64,000 nucleotides of DNA from Meconema thalassinum (GCA_946902985.2 OX336389.2:144821099-144885098); one strand, 5' to 3'; numbered from the stretch's first letter, positions 1 through 10,588 are shown. Notes: generated from the sequence alone by a model not told the origin. A program made the numbers and translations.

Positions 1-149
1 GTGAAATTGTAATTTTTCGAAAATCTGGGAGTTTGATTGCTAGTAGGGAATTAAACATTGTTACACATAAAGCGCATGCATACAGCCGATTACCGCTATG
101 ATTTTACATTTTTGTTTTTGTTTTTACGCATGCGCACTTGTTTTTGTAA

Positions 150-490
150 GAGGGTGGGTGATGAATCGCAGAGGCTTATGCAGCGGCCATGCATGCCAGT
201 GTCATTCATTGCTATTTGATGAATCATGGATCGCAGAGGCTTATGCGATTACCACGCTTGCCAATGCATTCATCGCTATTTGATAAATCATGGATTGTAC
301 TGTAATGATTGAAAAAACAATTGCAAGAATGATTGCCGAGCCACAGGATATGGCAACGACCAAGATAATAGCCATGCTTGCAAATGCATTAGTCGATATT
401 TTAATGAACCATGAATCGCAGAGGCTTTTGCCATGGTTTGTAGCAGGCAATCGAACTCGAGATATTTTAAGCCAAAGCCTAGCACGCTAA
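150..490 (-). repeat. tRNA-derived repeat units, reversed
   Basis: Read on the minus strand, the right end shows an A-box-like TAGCTAACTCGTTAGC and a B-box-like GAGTTCGATTGC, the internal promoter words of tRNA-derived SINEs. The recurring word GAATCGCAGAGGCTTATGC marks unit edges. The same unit returns at 8,345-8,600 and, in the opposite orientation, in tandem at 57,780-58,480. The short ORFs here have no coding character. The first ~150 bases of the window show nothing I recognise beyond a low-complexity T-rich tract. Confidence 0.6.
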
Positions 491-1050
491 CGAGTTAGCT
501 ATGGGATGTGAAACAGAGTCGGCTGCTAAAGCCTGTCGCACTTTCCTGGGGGAATAATTAAATGAATAAGCGATGAAATGAAATGAAAGTGGAAAGAGTT
601 GCTCGACTGAGGGATCAGGGAATGGAATGAATGAACCTCCCCATTTAGCGATGATGGTATGAAACCATGTAGGCTGCTAAAACCTATTGCACTCCCTTGG
701 AGCAATGATTAAATTAATAACAAATTAAATGAAATAATAGTGTAAAGTGTTGGTTGACCAACTTGGTTAGGGAAGGGAATGAATGAATCAAGTCCTCATT
801 TAGCAGCGAGGATATGAAACGGTGTTGACTTCTAAAGCCTGTCGCTTTTTCCTGGCACAATGATTAAATGATTGGCAGCTGAGATGTAATGATAGTGTAA
901 ATTATTGCTTGATTGATCGGGTCAGGGAATGGAATGAGTAAAGTCTCTATTAAACAGTGAGGATATGAAGCGGTGCCGGCTACTAAAGCCTGTCGCACTC
1001 GCCTAGGAAAATGATGATAAGAAAGACAAATGAAATAAAATGATTGTGGA
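490..1050. repeat. Degenerate ~130-bp tandem repeat, about four units
   Basis: Four diverged units each carry a word like GGCTGCTAAAGCCTGTCGCAC followed by TTTCCTGG, a run with TGATTAAATGAAT, and a GGAATGGAATGAATGAA stretch. Units start near 515, 650, 825 and 965. Reverse-complement relatives occur at 57,060-57,450 and 58,480-58,560. The family seems to occur next to the tRNA-like units, so the two may be parts of one composite repeat. Confidence 0.6.
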
Positions 1051-1059
1051 GAGTGTTGC

Positions 1060-1345
1060 TAGAATGAAATAGTAACAGGGAAAACCGGAGTAGCTATAGA
1101 TTGGAAGAGAACAAGAGTTAACCAAGTGTGGTCGACAGAAAAGAAGACGGAGAGGAGCCCGGCACAAGTAAGTGGAAGCATTGCTGAACACAGCTGGAGC
1201 CCTGTGGTCGCTAACCCTCGTTCCACTAGATGTAAGTCCCTGGGGAGAAACTTGAAACACTCCTGCTTGCTGGCAGGCATGGAGTGTAACCTCGGGATAA
1301 TGAAAACTGCAACTCTTGCATGATTCCAGTGTAAAGTTACACATT
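1060..1345 (-). repeat. SINE-like dispersed repeat, reversed
   Basis: On the minus strand this matches the same sequence as 5,930-6,110 and 13,335-13,510: a GCATTGCTTCCACTTACTTG word, then a C/T-rich tract ending near AACTCTTGTTCTC. Three copies in two orientations within one unit point to a dispersed short element. The two overlapping minus-strand ORFs of 113 and 98 codons lie inside the repeat and are not supported as genes. Confidence 0.55.
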
Positions 1346-1469
1346 CTCTAAACAAGCTGTCTGTCAGATAACATGCAAGAAGATAGTATGTATCACTGTA
1401 TGAATTATTGAATATTAAAAGGAAATCGACTGTGGATCTATTGAAAAGGAATCGTCTTGGTATTTGCCT

Positions 1470-1800
1470 GGTGGTGAAAATGGAAAATCACGAAAATCCA
1501 TTTTCAGAATGACTCAGGTGGGATTCACACTCACACTTTCTCAATGTCAGCGAGGCATGAGGTAGCATGTTAGCACTCTCGATCACTGCAGCTGGTAATG
1601 TTGATTTTACCCTCTCTAAGATTAGCTTTTCCATGAACTAAGCATGGAATCCTGCCTCTACCGCCATTAAAGTAGGGAGAGATGACCTGAGATTTTTACT
1701 TTTTTAAGAGAAAAGAATCCACTCTCAAGTTACCTTTGTAGCGTAGTGGTTAGCTGCCACCCCTGAGATCCTGGGTTTGATTCCCAGCTATGTCATGAAA
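1470..1800 (+). repeat. SINE remnants with tRNA-like head
   Basis: Positions 1733-1800 show TAGCGTAGTGGTTAGC (A-box-like) and GGGTTTGATTCCC (B-box-like, spacing near 35), a tRNA-derived head that lacks a usable cloverleaf. Positions 1470-1620 resemble the body of another short element seen again near 6,560-6,700 and 13,970-14,090 (GAAAATGGAAAATCACG, then CATTTTCAGAATGACT). Not a functional tRNA gene: no clear acceptor stem closes it. Confidence 0.55.
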
Positions 1801-2443
1801 TTTGAAAAGTTATATGAGGATTGAAACAGGGTAGATGCAAATTAGGGTGGAAAAGTGGGTGTAAATGTGGGTGCAGTTTATAGTAGGCACAATTTTTACT
1901 AGAATGTGATTTGAGTAAATGTATTTTCTAAACCCAAGTAGTGAGTAGTCGATTGGTTTTGATCTATGCACACGTAAACATGTCACGTACACTGATAATG
2001 GATTCTCAAGGCTTTTAGGTCAATGTATTTGATTGAGTGAGAACCATAGTTAGAATGAATACCCTTAATCTTAGAACATGATTTAAGTAGTATTTCATTT
2101 TACATTGTGCTAACCAATGTCTATGGTATACTAGCTAAGGAATTATTCATAAAGTAATTGAATATAAACCATTTAAAAAATATGTACCTACCTTGATACT
2201 CCTTTTGTAGTCCCAGCACCGAGCTTGATGATTGTTTGAGAGGTGGGAGAGACATTCAGTTGGGAAATTATGATATAGCTTATCATAACAGTGATGCATT
2301 ATTAAGACGTGTTGTTAATTATTAGTGGAATGAATGGTAACTGACTTTTATGTATCCATAAACTTTAGGATTAAAACAACAATCAAAATGTATATCATCA
2401 CTGCTATGATTTCAAAAAAATAGAAAACAAGCATTTTTTTTGT

Positions 2444-2722
2444 TTATTCAAAACGTACCATACATCGATGACTGTTCTTACCTACATAAATCAAATATAC
2501 AGGTTGACTACTTGTATTGATATCTTGAAAAATATCATCAGGCACTTTATCAAAACGTGAAGGGAGAAATGTTTCAAACTCTTTCCAAATGCAAAGAGCG
2601 CCGTTTTCAAATTTAGTGTTTATTTTTTATTCTATGTATGCGAAAAGGTGTATGAATAGGCAAGTTGCTCATCTTCTTGAGTTCAAGACCACAGGCTTGA
2701 CCGATAGCATTCAAACCTTCCA
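2444..2722 (-). pseudogene. Unrecognised short coding remnant
   Basis: On the minus strand two blocks read well: an upstream one with GLELKKMSNLPIHTPF and a downstream one ending TFLPSRF...VYLIYVGK...MVRFE and a stop at 2,444-2,446. They are in different frames, joined by a one-base shift near 2,620, so this is a broken copy. The pattern (T-K-F, then F-L-P-x-R-F, then a YVGK end) reminds me of short repeat-associated proteins common in arthropod genomes, but I cannot name the family. The equivalent region of R2 does not contain it. Confidence 0.4.
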
Positions 2723-2764
2723 TGGTAGTCTATAAGCAAAAGAGAATAACTATGACACTCTAGT

Positions 2765-4090
2765 CTCAACATTGTTACAACCAGATGAACATGGACATTG
2801 GATAAATCTGTAATCAAATTACAAACAGTCAAGTTGTTGTAACACGGATTTCCAAACTCGTATTGTCAGTGGCATCTAGTAATGAACATGAACACTGGAT
2901 AGAATGTTAATCAAATCACAAATGGTCAAGTTGTTTTAACATAAATTTGCAAATTTGTATTGTCAATGGCATCTAGCAGTCTACTTGAACACTGGATAGA
3001 GCGTTAATCAAATCACAAATGGCCAAGTCATTTTAACACGGATTTGCAAACTTGTATTGTCAGTTGCATCTAGTAATCAACTTGGACACTGGATAGAGCA
3101 TTAATCAAATCACAAATGGTCAAGTTGTTTTAACATGGATTCGCAAAATAGTATTGTCAATGGTATCTAGTTGTGAACATGGTCATTGGATAAAGCATTA
3201 ATCAAATTACAAACGATCAGTTGTTTTAACACGGATTTTCAAACTCGTATTTTCAGTGGCAACTAGCAATGAACATGAACACTGGATAGAGTGTAAATCG
3301 AATCACAAATGGTAAAGTTATTTTAACACAAAATTGCAAACTTGTATTGTAAATGACACCTAGTTGTCAACATCAACATTGGATAGAGCGTTAATCAAAT
3401 CACAAATGGTCAAGTCATTTTAACACAGATTTGCAAACTTGTATTGTCAGTGGCATCTAGTAGTCAACATGGACAGAGGATAGAGCGTTAATCAAATTAC
3501 ATATGGTCAAGTCATTTTAACACAGATTCGCAAAATAGTATTGTCAATGACATCTAGTAGTGAACTTTGGCACTTGAGAGAGCGTTAATCAAATCCAAAT
3601 GATCAAGTCGTTTTAACACATATTTGCAAAATATTATTGTCAGTGACATCTAGTAGTGAACATTGGCACTTAATAGAGCGTTAGTATTGTCAGTGCCATC
3701 TAGTAGTGAACATTGGCACTTGATAGAGCGTTAATCAAATCACAAAAGGTCAAGTATTTTCAACACGGATTCGCAAATTAGTATTGTCAATGACATCTAG
3801 TAGTAAACATTGGCACTTGTTAGAGAGTTAATCAAATCACAAATGGTCAAGTCGTTTTAACACAGATTTGCAAAATAGTACTGTCAATAACACCTAGTAG
3901 TGAACAGTGGCTCTGGATAGAACTTTAGAATTGTCAGTGCCATCTAGTACTGAACATTGGCACTGGATAGAGCGTTAATTAAATCACAAATGGTCAAGTT
4001 TTTCCAACACGGATTCGCAAAATGGTATTGTCAGTGCCATCTAGTAGTGAACATTGCCACTTGATAGAGCTTTCATCAAATCTCACCTAC
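2765..4090. repeat. ~97-bp satellite array in R1, about 13 units
   Basis: Each unit contains the words GTTAATCAAATCACAAATGG, TCAAGTCGTTTTAACAC, GGATTCGCAAAATAGTATTG, TCAGTGACATCTAGTAGTGA and a CTTGATAGAGC or ACTGGATAGAGC end. Unit divergence is 10-20 percent by eye and some units are shortened (e.g. 3,680-3,720). Variable length, no fixed spacer/repeat split and the eukaryotic context exclude CRISPR. It lies where R2 carries its related array, flanked by the same ATCAAATCTCACCTACATG edge. Confidence 0.9.
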
Positions 4091-4117
4091 ATGTTTAGTT
4101 ATGAAAAGGGTATTCAC

Positions 4118-4332
4118 CTTTAATATAAAACTGCTGTTGCCAATTGAATTAGGTATAACCAGTAAACCAACTATCTGTAAATAAATAAATAAATAAATCA
4201 AACAATCCATTCATTTCAATCCATCACTTACACATTGAGTTTAATCTATTAAATACATACCTCTCAAATATTTTTCTTTTTCCAAGTAACGCCACTGCTT
4301 TTTCTCGATTAACTTGTATATAAATGATAGCA
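4118..4332 (-). other. Two splice-bounded segments (R1 version)
   Basis: On the minus strand, 4332-4261 (72 nt) is preceded by GTGCTGCAG and followed by GTATGTAT; 4174-4118 (57 nt) is preceded by a T-rich TTATTTACAG and followed by GTGAATAC. The same two segments with the same boundaries occur in R2, one with a perfect GTGAGT donor. The 57-nt segment is open (reads ...VIPNSIGNSSF...). However, none of the phase combinations I tried joins the two without a stop, so they may be decayed exons or noncoding. The intron between the second segment and further left would contain the whole 97-bp satellite. Confidence 0.35.
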
Positions 4333-4508
4333 CTGCAGCACTAATCACCTGGCATGTAACTAATGAGTGGCAATGGTAGGTATGACCTTGCTTTTATATT
4401 GTTCAATATTGCCAGCTTGCAAAAAATTGTCTACGCATGAATGAGCGAAATAGAATAAATCACTGAACATTGAGATTCGCGAAACTTCAAGATTTAAAAT
4501 TAATACAA

Positions 4509-5785
4509 TTGTACATTATGCAACGAGCCTATAATGGCTATAATTAAGACACGAATATTTTTATAAAATGAGCGTATGCGAGTTTTATAATTTCCACAAG
4601 AGTGGCTTAATTACCATTATAGGCGAGTTGCATACGATTGTTTATGTTCGACGATAATTATAACTTTATTATATGTTTTAACATAAATATTCATAAATAT
4701 CTGTTCAGTCACTAGAATGTTGTGATCGGGTGCTGCGGTGAGTAGTATATCTCTGTTTTCCCAGCTCTCTGGACAACCGACGCATGTGCTCTGTGTTCTT
4801 CAATGCCATATGTTCAGATTGTGTATTCAGTTAAACTGTCACCGAATTCGTTTCAATGCAACGCGCTGTGTAGAAATTGGATTTGAGGATATTAAGGTAC
4901 AGTGCTATTTCTTGTCTCATATTCACAATTTTATTTACGCGAACATATGGACGGTGCACTTTCGGTAATTTATATAGACATGTTGGATTTTGAGCGCATG
5001 CGCGAATGTATCCTTATCTAATTGGTCACATAACTCTTTCTTGAGCTCAGATTGGTGGGAGAAACTGTTTCATCATGAAAAATAGTGTTATAATGAGCCT
5101 AATTATGATACAGTGTTCTGACACAGGGTCGAACATAATAGTACATTATGCAACGAGCCTATAATGGCTATAATTAAGACACGGGTATGTTCATAAAACG
5201 AGCTTTAGCGAGTTTTATAATTTCCATACGAGTGTCTTAATTACCATTATAGGCGAGTTGCATGCGACTGTTTATGTTCGACGATAATTATAACTTTATT
5301 ACATGTTTTAACAAAAATATTCATAAATATCTCTTCAGTAACTAGAATTTTGTGATCGGGTGGTGCGCTAGATAGCATATCTCCGTGTTCCAAGCTCTCT
5401 GGACGACCGACGCATGCGCTCCGTGTGCTTCAATGCCAGAAGTGCAGATCGTGAACCAGTATTCAGCAAAACTGTCACCGTAGTCGTTTGAAATCAACGC
5501 GCTGAGTAGAAATTGGATTTAGGTATATTAAGGTACAGTGCTATTTCTTGTCTCATATTCACCAGTTTATTTACGCGAAAATATGGACGGTGCACTTTCG
5601 GTAATTTATATAGACATGTTGGATTTTGAGAGCATGCGAGAAGGTATCCTTATCTAATTGGTCAAAGAAATGTTTTTTGAGCTGTGATTGGTGGGAGAAA
5701 CTGTTTCATAATGAATAATAGTGTTATAATGACCATCGTTATGATACAGTTTTCAGACACATAATAATCGGGGTCGAACATAAAC
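4509..5785. mobile_element. Tandem pair of palindromic MITE-like elements
   Basis: Two ~630-bp units start with GTACATTATGCAACGAGCCT at 4,511 and 5,141. Each contains an inverted repeat: ATGCAACGAGCCTATAATGG...AATTAAGACAC and, about 100 bases on, GTGTCTTAATTACCATTATA...GTTGCAT. The outer part is also inverted: TGTTCGACGATAATTATAAC near the left and GTTATAATGA...GGGTCGAACATA at the right. R2 (around 13,075-13,100) lacks the block, giving a natural empty site. No transposase ORF is present, so non-autonomous. Tail-to-head doubling of such elements is unusual. Confidence 0.7.
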
Positions 5786-5929
5786 ATTTTGAAATTAACA
5801 GACATTCATATACTTTCCACATGTTAAACGGAAATGTCATACACAATAAGTTTTCAGTTTACACTTATCAGCAATACCTGCGTATTTCAAACAGGATCGC
5901 TGATATAGCAAGACAACATCCTGCTTCAA

Positions 5930-6110
5930 TATCATGGGGTTCCCAGCTGAGTCTGGCATTGCTTCCACTTACTTGTGCATGGCTCCCCTATGTTTTCTTT
6001 CATGTCGACCTCACTCGGTCAACTCTTGTTCTCTTTACACCGGCAATAGTATTAGTGTATCCGAGGCCTAGGGAGTTTTTCACTTTCCAGCCTTAATCGC
6101 CCCTCGTCCG
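5930..6110 (+). repeat. SINE-like repeat, forward copy
   Basis: Forward relative of 1,060-1,345: CAGCTGAGTCTGGCATTGCT, a C/T-rich pyrimidine stretch, then GAGGCCTAGGGAGT. The GAGGCCTAGGGAGT word is shared with 13,460-13,475. A 91-codon ORF overlapping it is a chance frame. Confidence 0.5.
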
Positions 6111-6339
6111 ATCTTTGCTGATACCCTGCTAGGGGGTCAACTTTCTTTTTCTTATCATATTATCTTTTGCCTTTTGCTCAAGCATCTCCAAGAGGCATGG
6201 TGTATGTAGTCCACTACTTTTAATGGACTTTGAATATGGTTACACCCTCAAAAGGTCTCGACCAGTGCGTTTAAAAGTTGACAACCGCCAAAGAAATTCT
6301 TTGACGCTGATTCATAGCTTTGCTCGCTTTGCTATAATT

Positions 6340-6730
6340 TTATCCTCCAGGATTAGCTTTTCCCATGAACAAAGCAAGGGATTCCACCTCTACCGCCACT
6401 GAGGGCAGTGACCTGCAGCTCGAGAGTTTGGGTCGGGGTTACAACTGGGGTGTGTGATCGCCACAACGCTCAAGAGGTCTCACCTGCAATGCGTACAGGA
6501 GCCTCATAAAGGGATAGAAAGAGTGGGAGGATTGAGCAATGAAGTGGGAAGGAGGCAGCTGTGGCCTTACGGTAGGTATCACCCCAGCATTTTGCCCAAA
6601 GACAAAGTGAAAAATCACAGAAAACCACAACAAGAATGGCTAAAGTGGAAATCGAACCCCCTCTACTCACTTGGGCCTGGGCCGAGCCTGAGGAAACCCC
6701 GTTCCAGTCCTCGTAAGTAGGGGGGCAGTA
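6340..6730. repeat. SINE-like tail of R1
   Basis: Carries CCACCTCTACCGCCACTGAGG, GTGGCCTTACGGTA, then GAAAAATCACAGAAAACCAC and a GGAAATCGAACCCCC box, the layout of a short interspersed element whose 3' part includes a degenerate B-box. R2 ends with the same block at 13,760-14,100. ORFs on both strands in this block mirror each other and are not genes. Confidence 0.5.
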
Positions 6731-6739
6731 AGAGTTCTA

Positions 6740-6905
6740 ACGCACCCCGTCAGCAGTTTTTGAATTTGGCGCACTCTAAATCCAAGATGGTGGCGATGAC
6801 GTCACAGAATGGCGGCCAAGATGGCGGCTAACCAAAATTGCGTCTAACCAAATTGGCGTCTAACCAAAATGGCGTCTAACCAAAATGGCGGCCATGGCTT
6901 AACTA
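6740..6905. repeat. 16-bp tandem repeat with GATGGCGGC words
   Basis: The phrase GTCTAACCAAAATGGC repeats four times at 16-bp spacing. Around it are AAGATGGTGGCGATGACGTC and CCAAGATGGCGGC, which match the vertebrate/insect YY1/Pho core (ATGGCGGC) and one TGACGTCA. Similar words recur at 28,780-28,815 and reversed at 59,515-59,550, always at the edge of the TGACGTCA satellite. Confidence 0.6.
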
Positions 6906-6914
6906 ACCTAGCTT

Positions 6915-8335
6915 AACCTAACCTCACCTACGAGGTGCGATCGGAAAGTTCCAAAATGTTGACCCATAGCCCACTTTCCCGGTGACGTCACAACCAGGGT
7001 TGATCAAAGAGTTCCAAAAATGTTGAACCTTAGCCTACTTTCCTGGTGACTTCGCAACGAGGTGTGATCAAAAATTCCAAAATGTTCACTCATAGCCTAT
7101 TTTCCTGGTGACGTCACATACTAACCCGCCATACATTCAGGGGTAAAGCCGATATCCACCGAACGCATGGTCGGATTTTGACGAATGAGGTGTCGTTGAA
7201 ATTGGGCTGACACCCCCTTTCCAAAATTCCAAAATATTGACCCATAGCCTACTTTCCTAGTGACGTCACATACTAACCCGCCGAACATTAAGGGGCAAAG
7301 CCGATATCCTCCGAACGCATGGTCGGATTTTGATGAATGAGATGTCGTTGAAATCGGGCTGAAACCCCCTTTCCAAAATTCTAAAATGTTGACCCATAGC
7401 CTACTTTCCTGGTGACCTTACATACTAACCCGCCATACATTCAGGAACAAAGCCGATAACCCCCGAACGCATGGTCGGATTTTGACGAATGAGCAGTCGT
7501 TGGAATCGGGCTACACCCAATATAAAAAATTCCATAATGATGTCCCATAGCCTACTTTCCTTGTGCCGTCACATAATAACCTTGCAAAGTCGATATCCCC
7601 CGAACGCATGGTCGGTTTTGACGAATGAGGTGTCGTTGAAATTGGGCTACACCCAATATCAAAAATTCCAAAATGATGCCCCATAGCCTACGTTCCTGGT
7701 GACGTCACATACTAACCCGCCATAGATTCAGGAACAAAGCTGATATCTCCCGAATGTATGGTCGTATTTTGACGAATTAGGTGTCGTTGAACTTGGGCTG
7801 ACACCCCCTTTAAAAATTCCAAAATATTGACCCATAGCCTACTCTCCCGGTGACGTCACAACGAGGGGTGATCAAAGAATTCCAAATATGATGACCCATA
7901 GCCTACTTTCCTGGTGACGTCAACACTAACCCGCCATACATTCAGGGGCAAAGCCGATATCCCCCGAACGCATGGTCGAATTTTGACGAATGCGGTGTCG
8001 TTGAAATCGGGCTGACACCCCCTTTCCAAAATTCCATAATATTGACTCATAGCTTATTTTCCTGGTGACTTCACATACTAACTTGGCAAAGTCGATATCC
8101 CCCAAACGCATGGTCGGATTTTGACGAATAATGTGTCGTGGAATACGGGCTGATACCCCCTTTCCTAAATTCCAAACTGTTAACCCATAGCCTACATTCC
8201 TGGCGGCGTCACATACTAAACCGCCATATATTCATGGGCAAAACCGATATCCCCCGAACGCATGGTCGGATTTTGACGAATGAGATGTCGTTGAACTCGG
8301 TTTGTCACCCACTTTCCAAAGGCCAACCTATTTCC
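6915..8335 (+). repeat. TGACGTCA-bearing satellite, ~60-bp and ~150-bp units
   Basis: Two interleaved unit types share the start CCCATAGCCTACTTTCCTGG followed by TGACGTCAC. The short unit continues AACGAGGTGTGATCAAAAA; the long unit continues ATACTAACCCGCCATACATT, a CCGATATCCCCCGAACGCAT segment, GGATTTTGACGAATGAGG and TGTCGTTGAAATCGGGCTGA. I count six intact TGACGTCA octamers in the array (near 6983, 7110, 7261, 7700, 7850, 7915), plus one just left of it (near 6796). Others differ by one base (e.g. TGACTTCA). The several short ORFs on both strands arise from the repeat and are not genes. Confidence 0.9.
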
Positions 8336-8339
8336 ACCC

Positions 8340-8700
8340 CCTTTCCAATGGACAACATTGCTTTCCAATGCATTCATCGCTATTTGATACATCATGGATT
8401 GTACTGTAATGGTTGAAAAAACAATTTCAAGAATGATTGTCGAGCCACAGGACATGGTGTTGACCAAGACATTAGCCATGCTTGCATTAGTCGATATTTG
8501 AATGAACCATAAATCACAGAGGCTTAAGCAATGGCTTGTAGCAGTCAAACGAACTCGAGATACATTAAGCCAAAGCCTAGCGCGCTAACCAGTTAGCTAT
8601 GGGATGTAAAACATTGTCGGCTGCTAAATACCATCGCACTTTCCTGGGTGAATGATTAAATGAATATCCGATGAAATGAAAAGATAGTGGAAAGTGTTGC
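8340..8700 (-). repeat. tRNA-derived repeat plus one ~130-bp unit
   Basis: Diverged copy of 250-620: GCATTCATCGCTATTTGATA, then TGGATTGTACTGTAATGG, the reversed B- and A-box-like words near 8,545-8,605, then the GGCTGCTAAATACCATCGCAC unit. Two of the four A1/A2 differences (8427, 8431) fall here. Confidence 0.55.
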
Positions 8701-8744
8701 TCGACTGAGCGAAAACAAATGCGAGAATGACAACCAAGTTACAG

Positions 8745-9545
8745 TAAACGTATAACCCAACACAAAAGCCTATATATAAGCCAACACAAAAGCCAATACA
8801 TAAACCAATACAAAAGCCAACACAAACGCCAGCACAAAAGCCAATACATAAGCCAACACATGGGGTCAGGTTAGGTTAAGATATGTTACATTAGGTTAGG
8901 TGAACTACGTGTGACGTTATAGCCAGTCTTAAAGCAAGTCTAAACGTGTAAGCCAACACAAAAGCCAATATATAAACCAACGAAAAAGGCCAATACATAA
9001 GCCAATACAAACGCCAACACATGGGGTTAGGTTAGGTTATGATATGTTCCATTAGGTTAGGTGAACTTAGTGGGACGTTATAGCCAGTCTTAAAGCAAGT
9101 GTACACGTATAATCCAATATATATGCCAGCACAGAAGCCAATACATAAGCCAATACAAAAGCCAACACAAAAGCCAAAACACAAGCCAATACATAAGCAA
9201 ATATAAGAGCCAACACATGGGGTTGGGTTAGGTTTGGCTATGATATGTTACATTAGGTTAGGTGAACTAAGTGTGACGTTATAGCCAGTCTTAAAGCAAG
9301 TATAATTGTATAAGCCAACACAAAACCAATATATAAGCCATCACAAGAGCTAATACATCAGCCAATGCAAAAGCCAACACAACAGCCAATAAAAAAGCCA
9401 ACACAACAGCCAATACAATAGCCAATACATAAGCCAATACAAAATCCAACACATGGGGTTAGGTTAGGTGAGCTATGTGTGATGCCATAGCCAGTCTTAA
9501 AGCCTGTCTAAACTTGTAGGACATGTCACTTGACAAGATTATGTT
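8745..9545. repeat. Nested 12-bp minisatellite with TTAGG blocks
   Basis: Runs of the 12-bp word AGCCAACACAAA / AGCCAATACATA alternate with a ~90-bp block containing GGTTAGGTTA, GATATGTTACATTAGGTTAG, GTGACGTTATAGCCAGTC and TTAAAGCAAGT. Four higher-order units of about 170-240 bp are visible, with TTAGG blocks near 8,870, 9,025, 9,225 and 9,450. TTAGG is the ancestral arthropod telomere word, but here the blocks are short and embedded, so this is an interstitial satellite, not a telomere. Confidence 0.8.
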
Positions 9546-9609
9546 AGGTTATGTTAGGTGAGTTGAGCTATGACGTCATAAACGGATGGGGTAAGATGCT
9601 GACAAATGA

Positions 9610-9900
9610 GGAAAATGATATGGTTTAACTTTTTCATTCAGTTTTGCATCCACTTTTTCACCCAATTTTACACCCACGTTTGCACACACTTTGGACCTAC
9701 CTTTGCACCCACTTTGCACCCACTTTTGAACCTACTTTTGCACCCGCCTTTGCACCCAATTTTGCACCATCTTTTGAACCCTCTTTTATACCCACGTTTG
9801 CACCTACCTTTGCACCCACCTTTGCATCTACCGTTGCACCTTCTTTTTCACCCACTTTTACATTCACTTTTGCACCCACATTTGCACCAACTTTAAACTA
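9610..9900 (+). repeat. TTTGCACCCACC-type 12-bp minisatellite
   Basis: About twenty degenerate copies of a 12-base unit (TTTGCACCCACC with CTTTTGCACCCA variants). Because the unit length is a multiple of three, several frames stay open and give (F)APT or HPLL repeats; that is a by-product of the repeat and no start, splice or conservation evidence supports a protein. 9,900-10,170 downstream is ordinary AT-rich sequence in which I see nothing. Confidence 0.8.
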
Positions 9901-10588
9901 TTATTAAGTCACTTAATCACCAAAACCATTGTAGTGTGAACAGGTCAGTTGATACTATAAAACTTACTACAACCAACAAAGGTAGGCAACGTGTACTCTA
10001 TCAAGGCTACTCTTATAACTATAATCGTCAGAATGTGAATTGAATAATATTCTGGCCATGCTCAAAAGAGGGGTCAACAAAATGTCGAGGGAATCTAAAA
10101 GTAAAAATGGAAAGGTTTTAAGTGTGAGTGTTCATCAATGTAGTGCTTCAAACAAACCATGGTTGCTGTTTACATGTATTTGGTTGAGCAAGAACCATAG
10201 TTACTCTTTGAACATAATTAAAGTTGTATTTAATTTGCATAGTGCTAACCAATGTCTATGATATACTAACTATGGAATTATTCATAAAGTCATTGAATAT
10301 AAACCCTTGAAAAAATATACCTACCTTGATACTCCTTTTGTGGTCCCAGCACTCAGCTTGTTGATTGTTTGAGAGGTGGGAGAGACATGCAGGTGTGAAA
10401 TAATGCTATAGCTTATCGTAACAGTGATGCATTATTAAGACGTGTTGGTAATTATTAGTGGAATAAATTATAAATGACTTTTATCTACCCGTAAACTTTA
10501 GGATTAAAACAACCATCAAAATGTATATCATCACTGCTATGATTTCAGAAAAATATAAAACAAGCATTTATGTTGTTGTTTTTGTTTT

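Larger units (their letters stand above)
2020..6730. repeat. Composite repeat R1
   Basis: R1 is homologous, in the same order, to R2 at 10,170-14,100: a left flank (AACCAATGTCTATG...), a ~97-bp satellite, a block with two splice-like segments, a block with AACGGAAATG near 5,826, the SINE at 5,930, and a right end near 6,720. The middles differ: R1 has coding-like remnants at 2,444-2,722, R2 a different segment at 10,570-11,270. R1 also carries a 1.27-kb insertion at ~4,509-5,785 missing from R2. Whether R is an old segmental duplication or a large mobile element cannot be settled here; no terminal repeats were found. Confidence 0.7.

Noticed and set aside
2765..4090. CRISPR-like alternation of repeated and variable blocks
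   Set aside because: Whole ~97-bp units repeat with spread-out divergence and variable length; no constant repeat with unique spacers, no cas genes, eukaryotic context.
7489..8548. Several ORFs of 60-110 codons in the TGACGTCA satellite
   Set aside because: They track the repeat unit on both strands and change frame with each unit; no coding signal.
8870..9460. Telomere
   Set aside because: TTAGG blocks are only two or three units long and embedded in a complex satellite.
9606..9907. Two overlapping ORFs of ~90 codons with APT and HPLL repeats
   Set aside because: Open frames follow from a 12-bp minisatellite; several frames on both strands are open equally.
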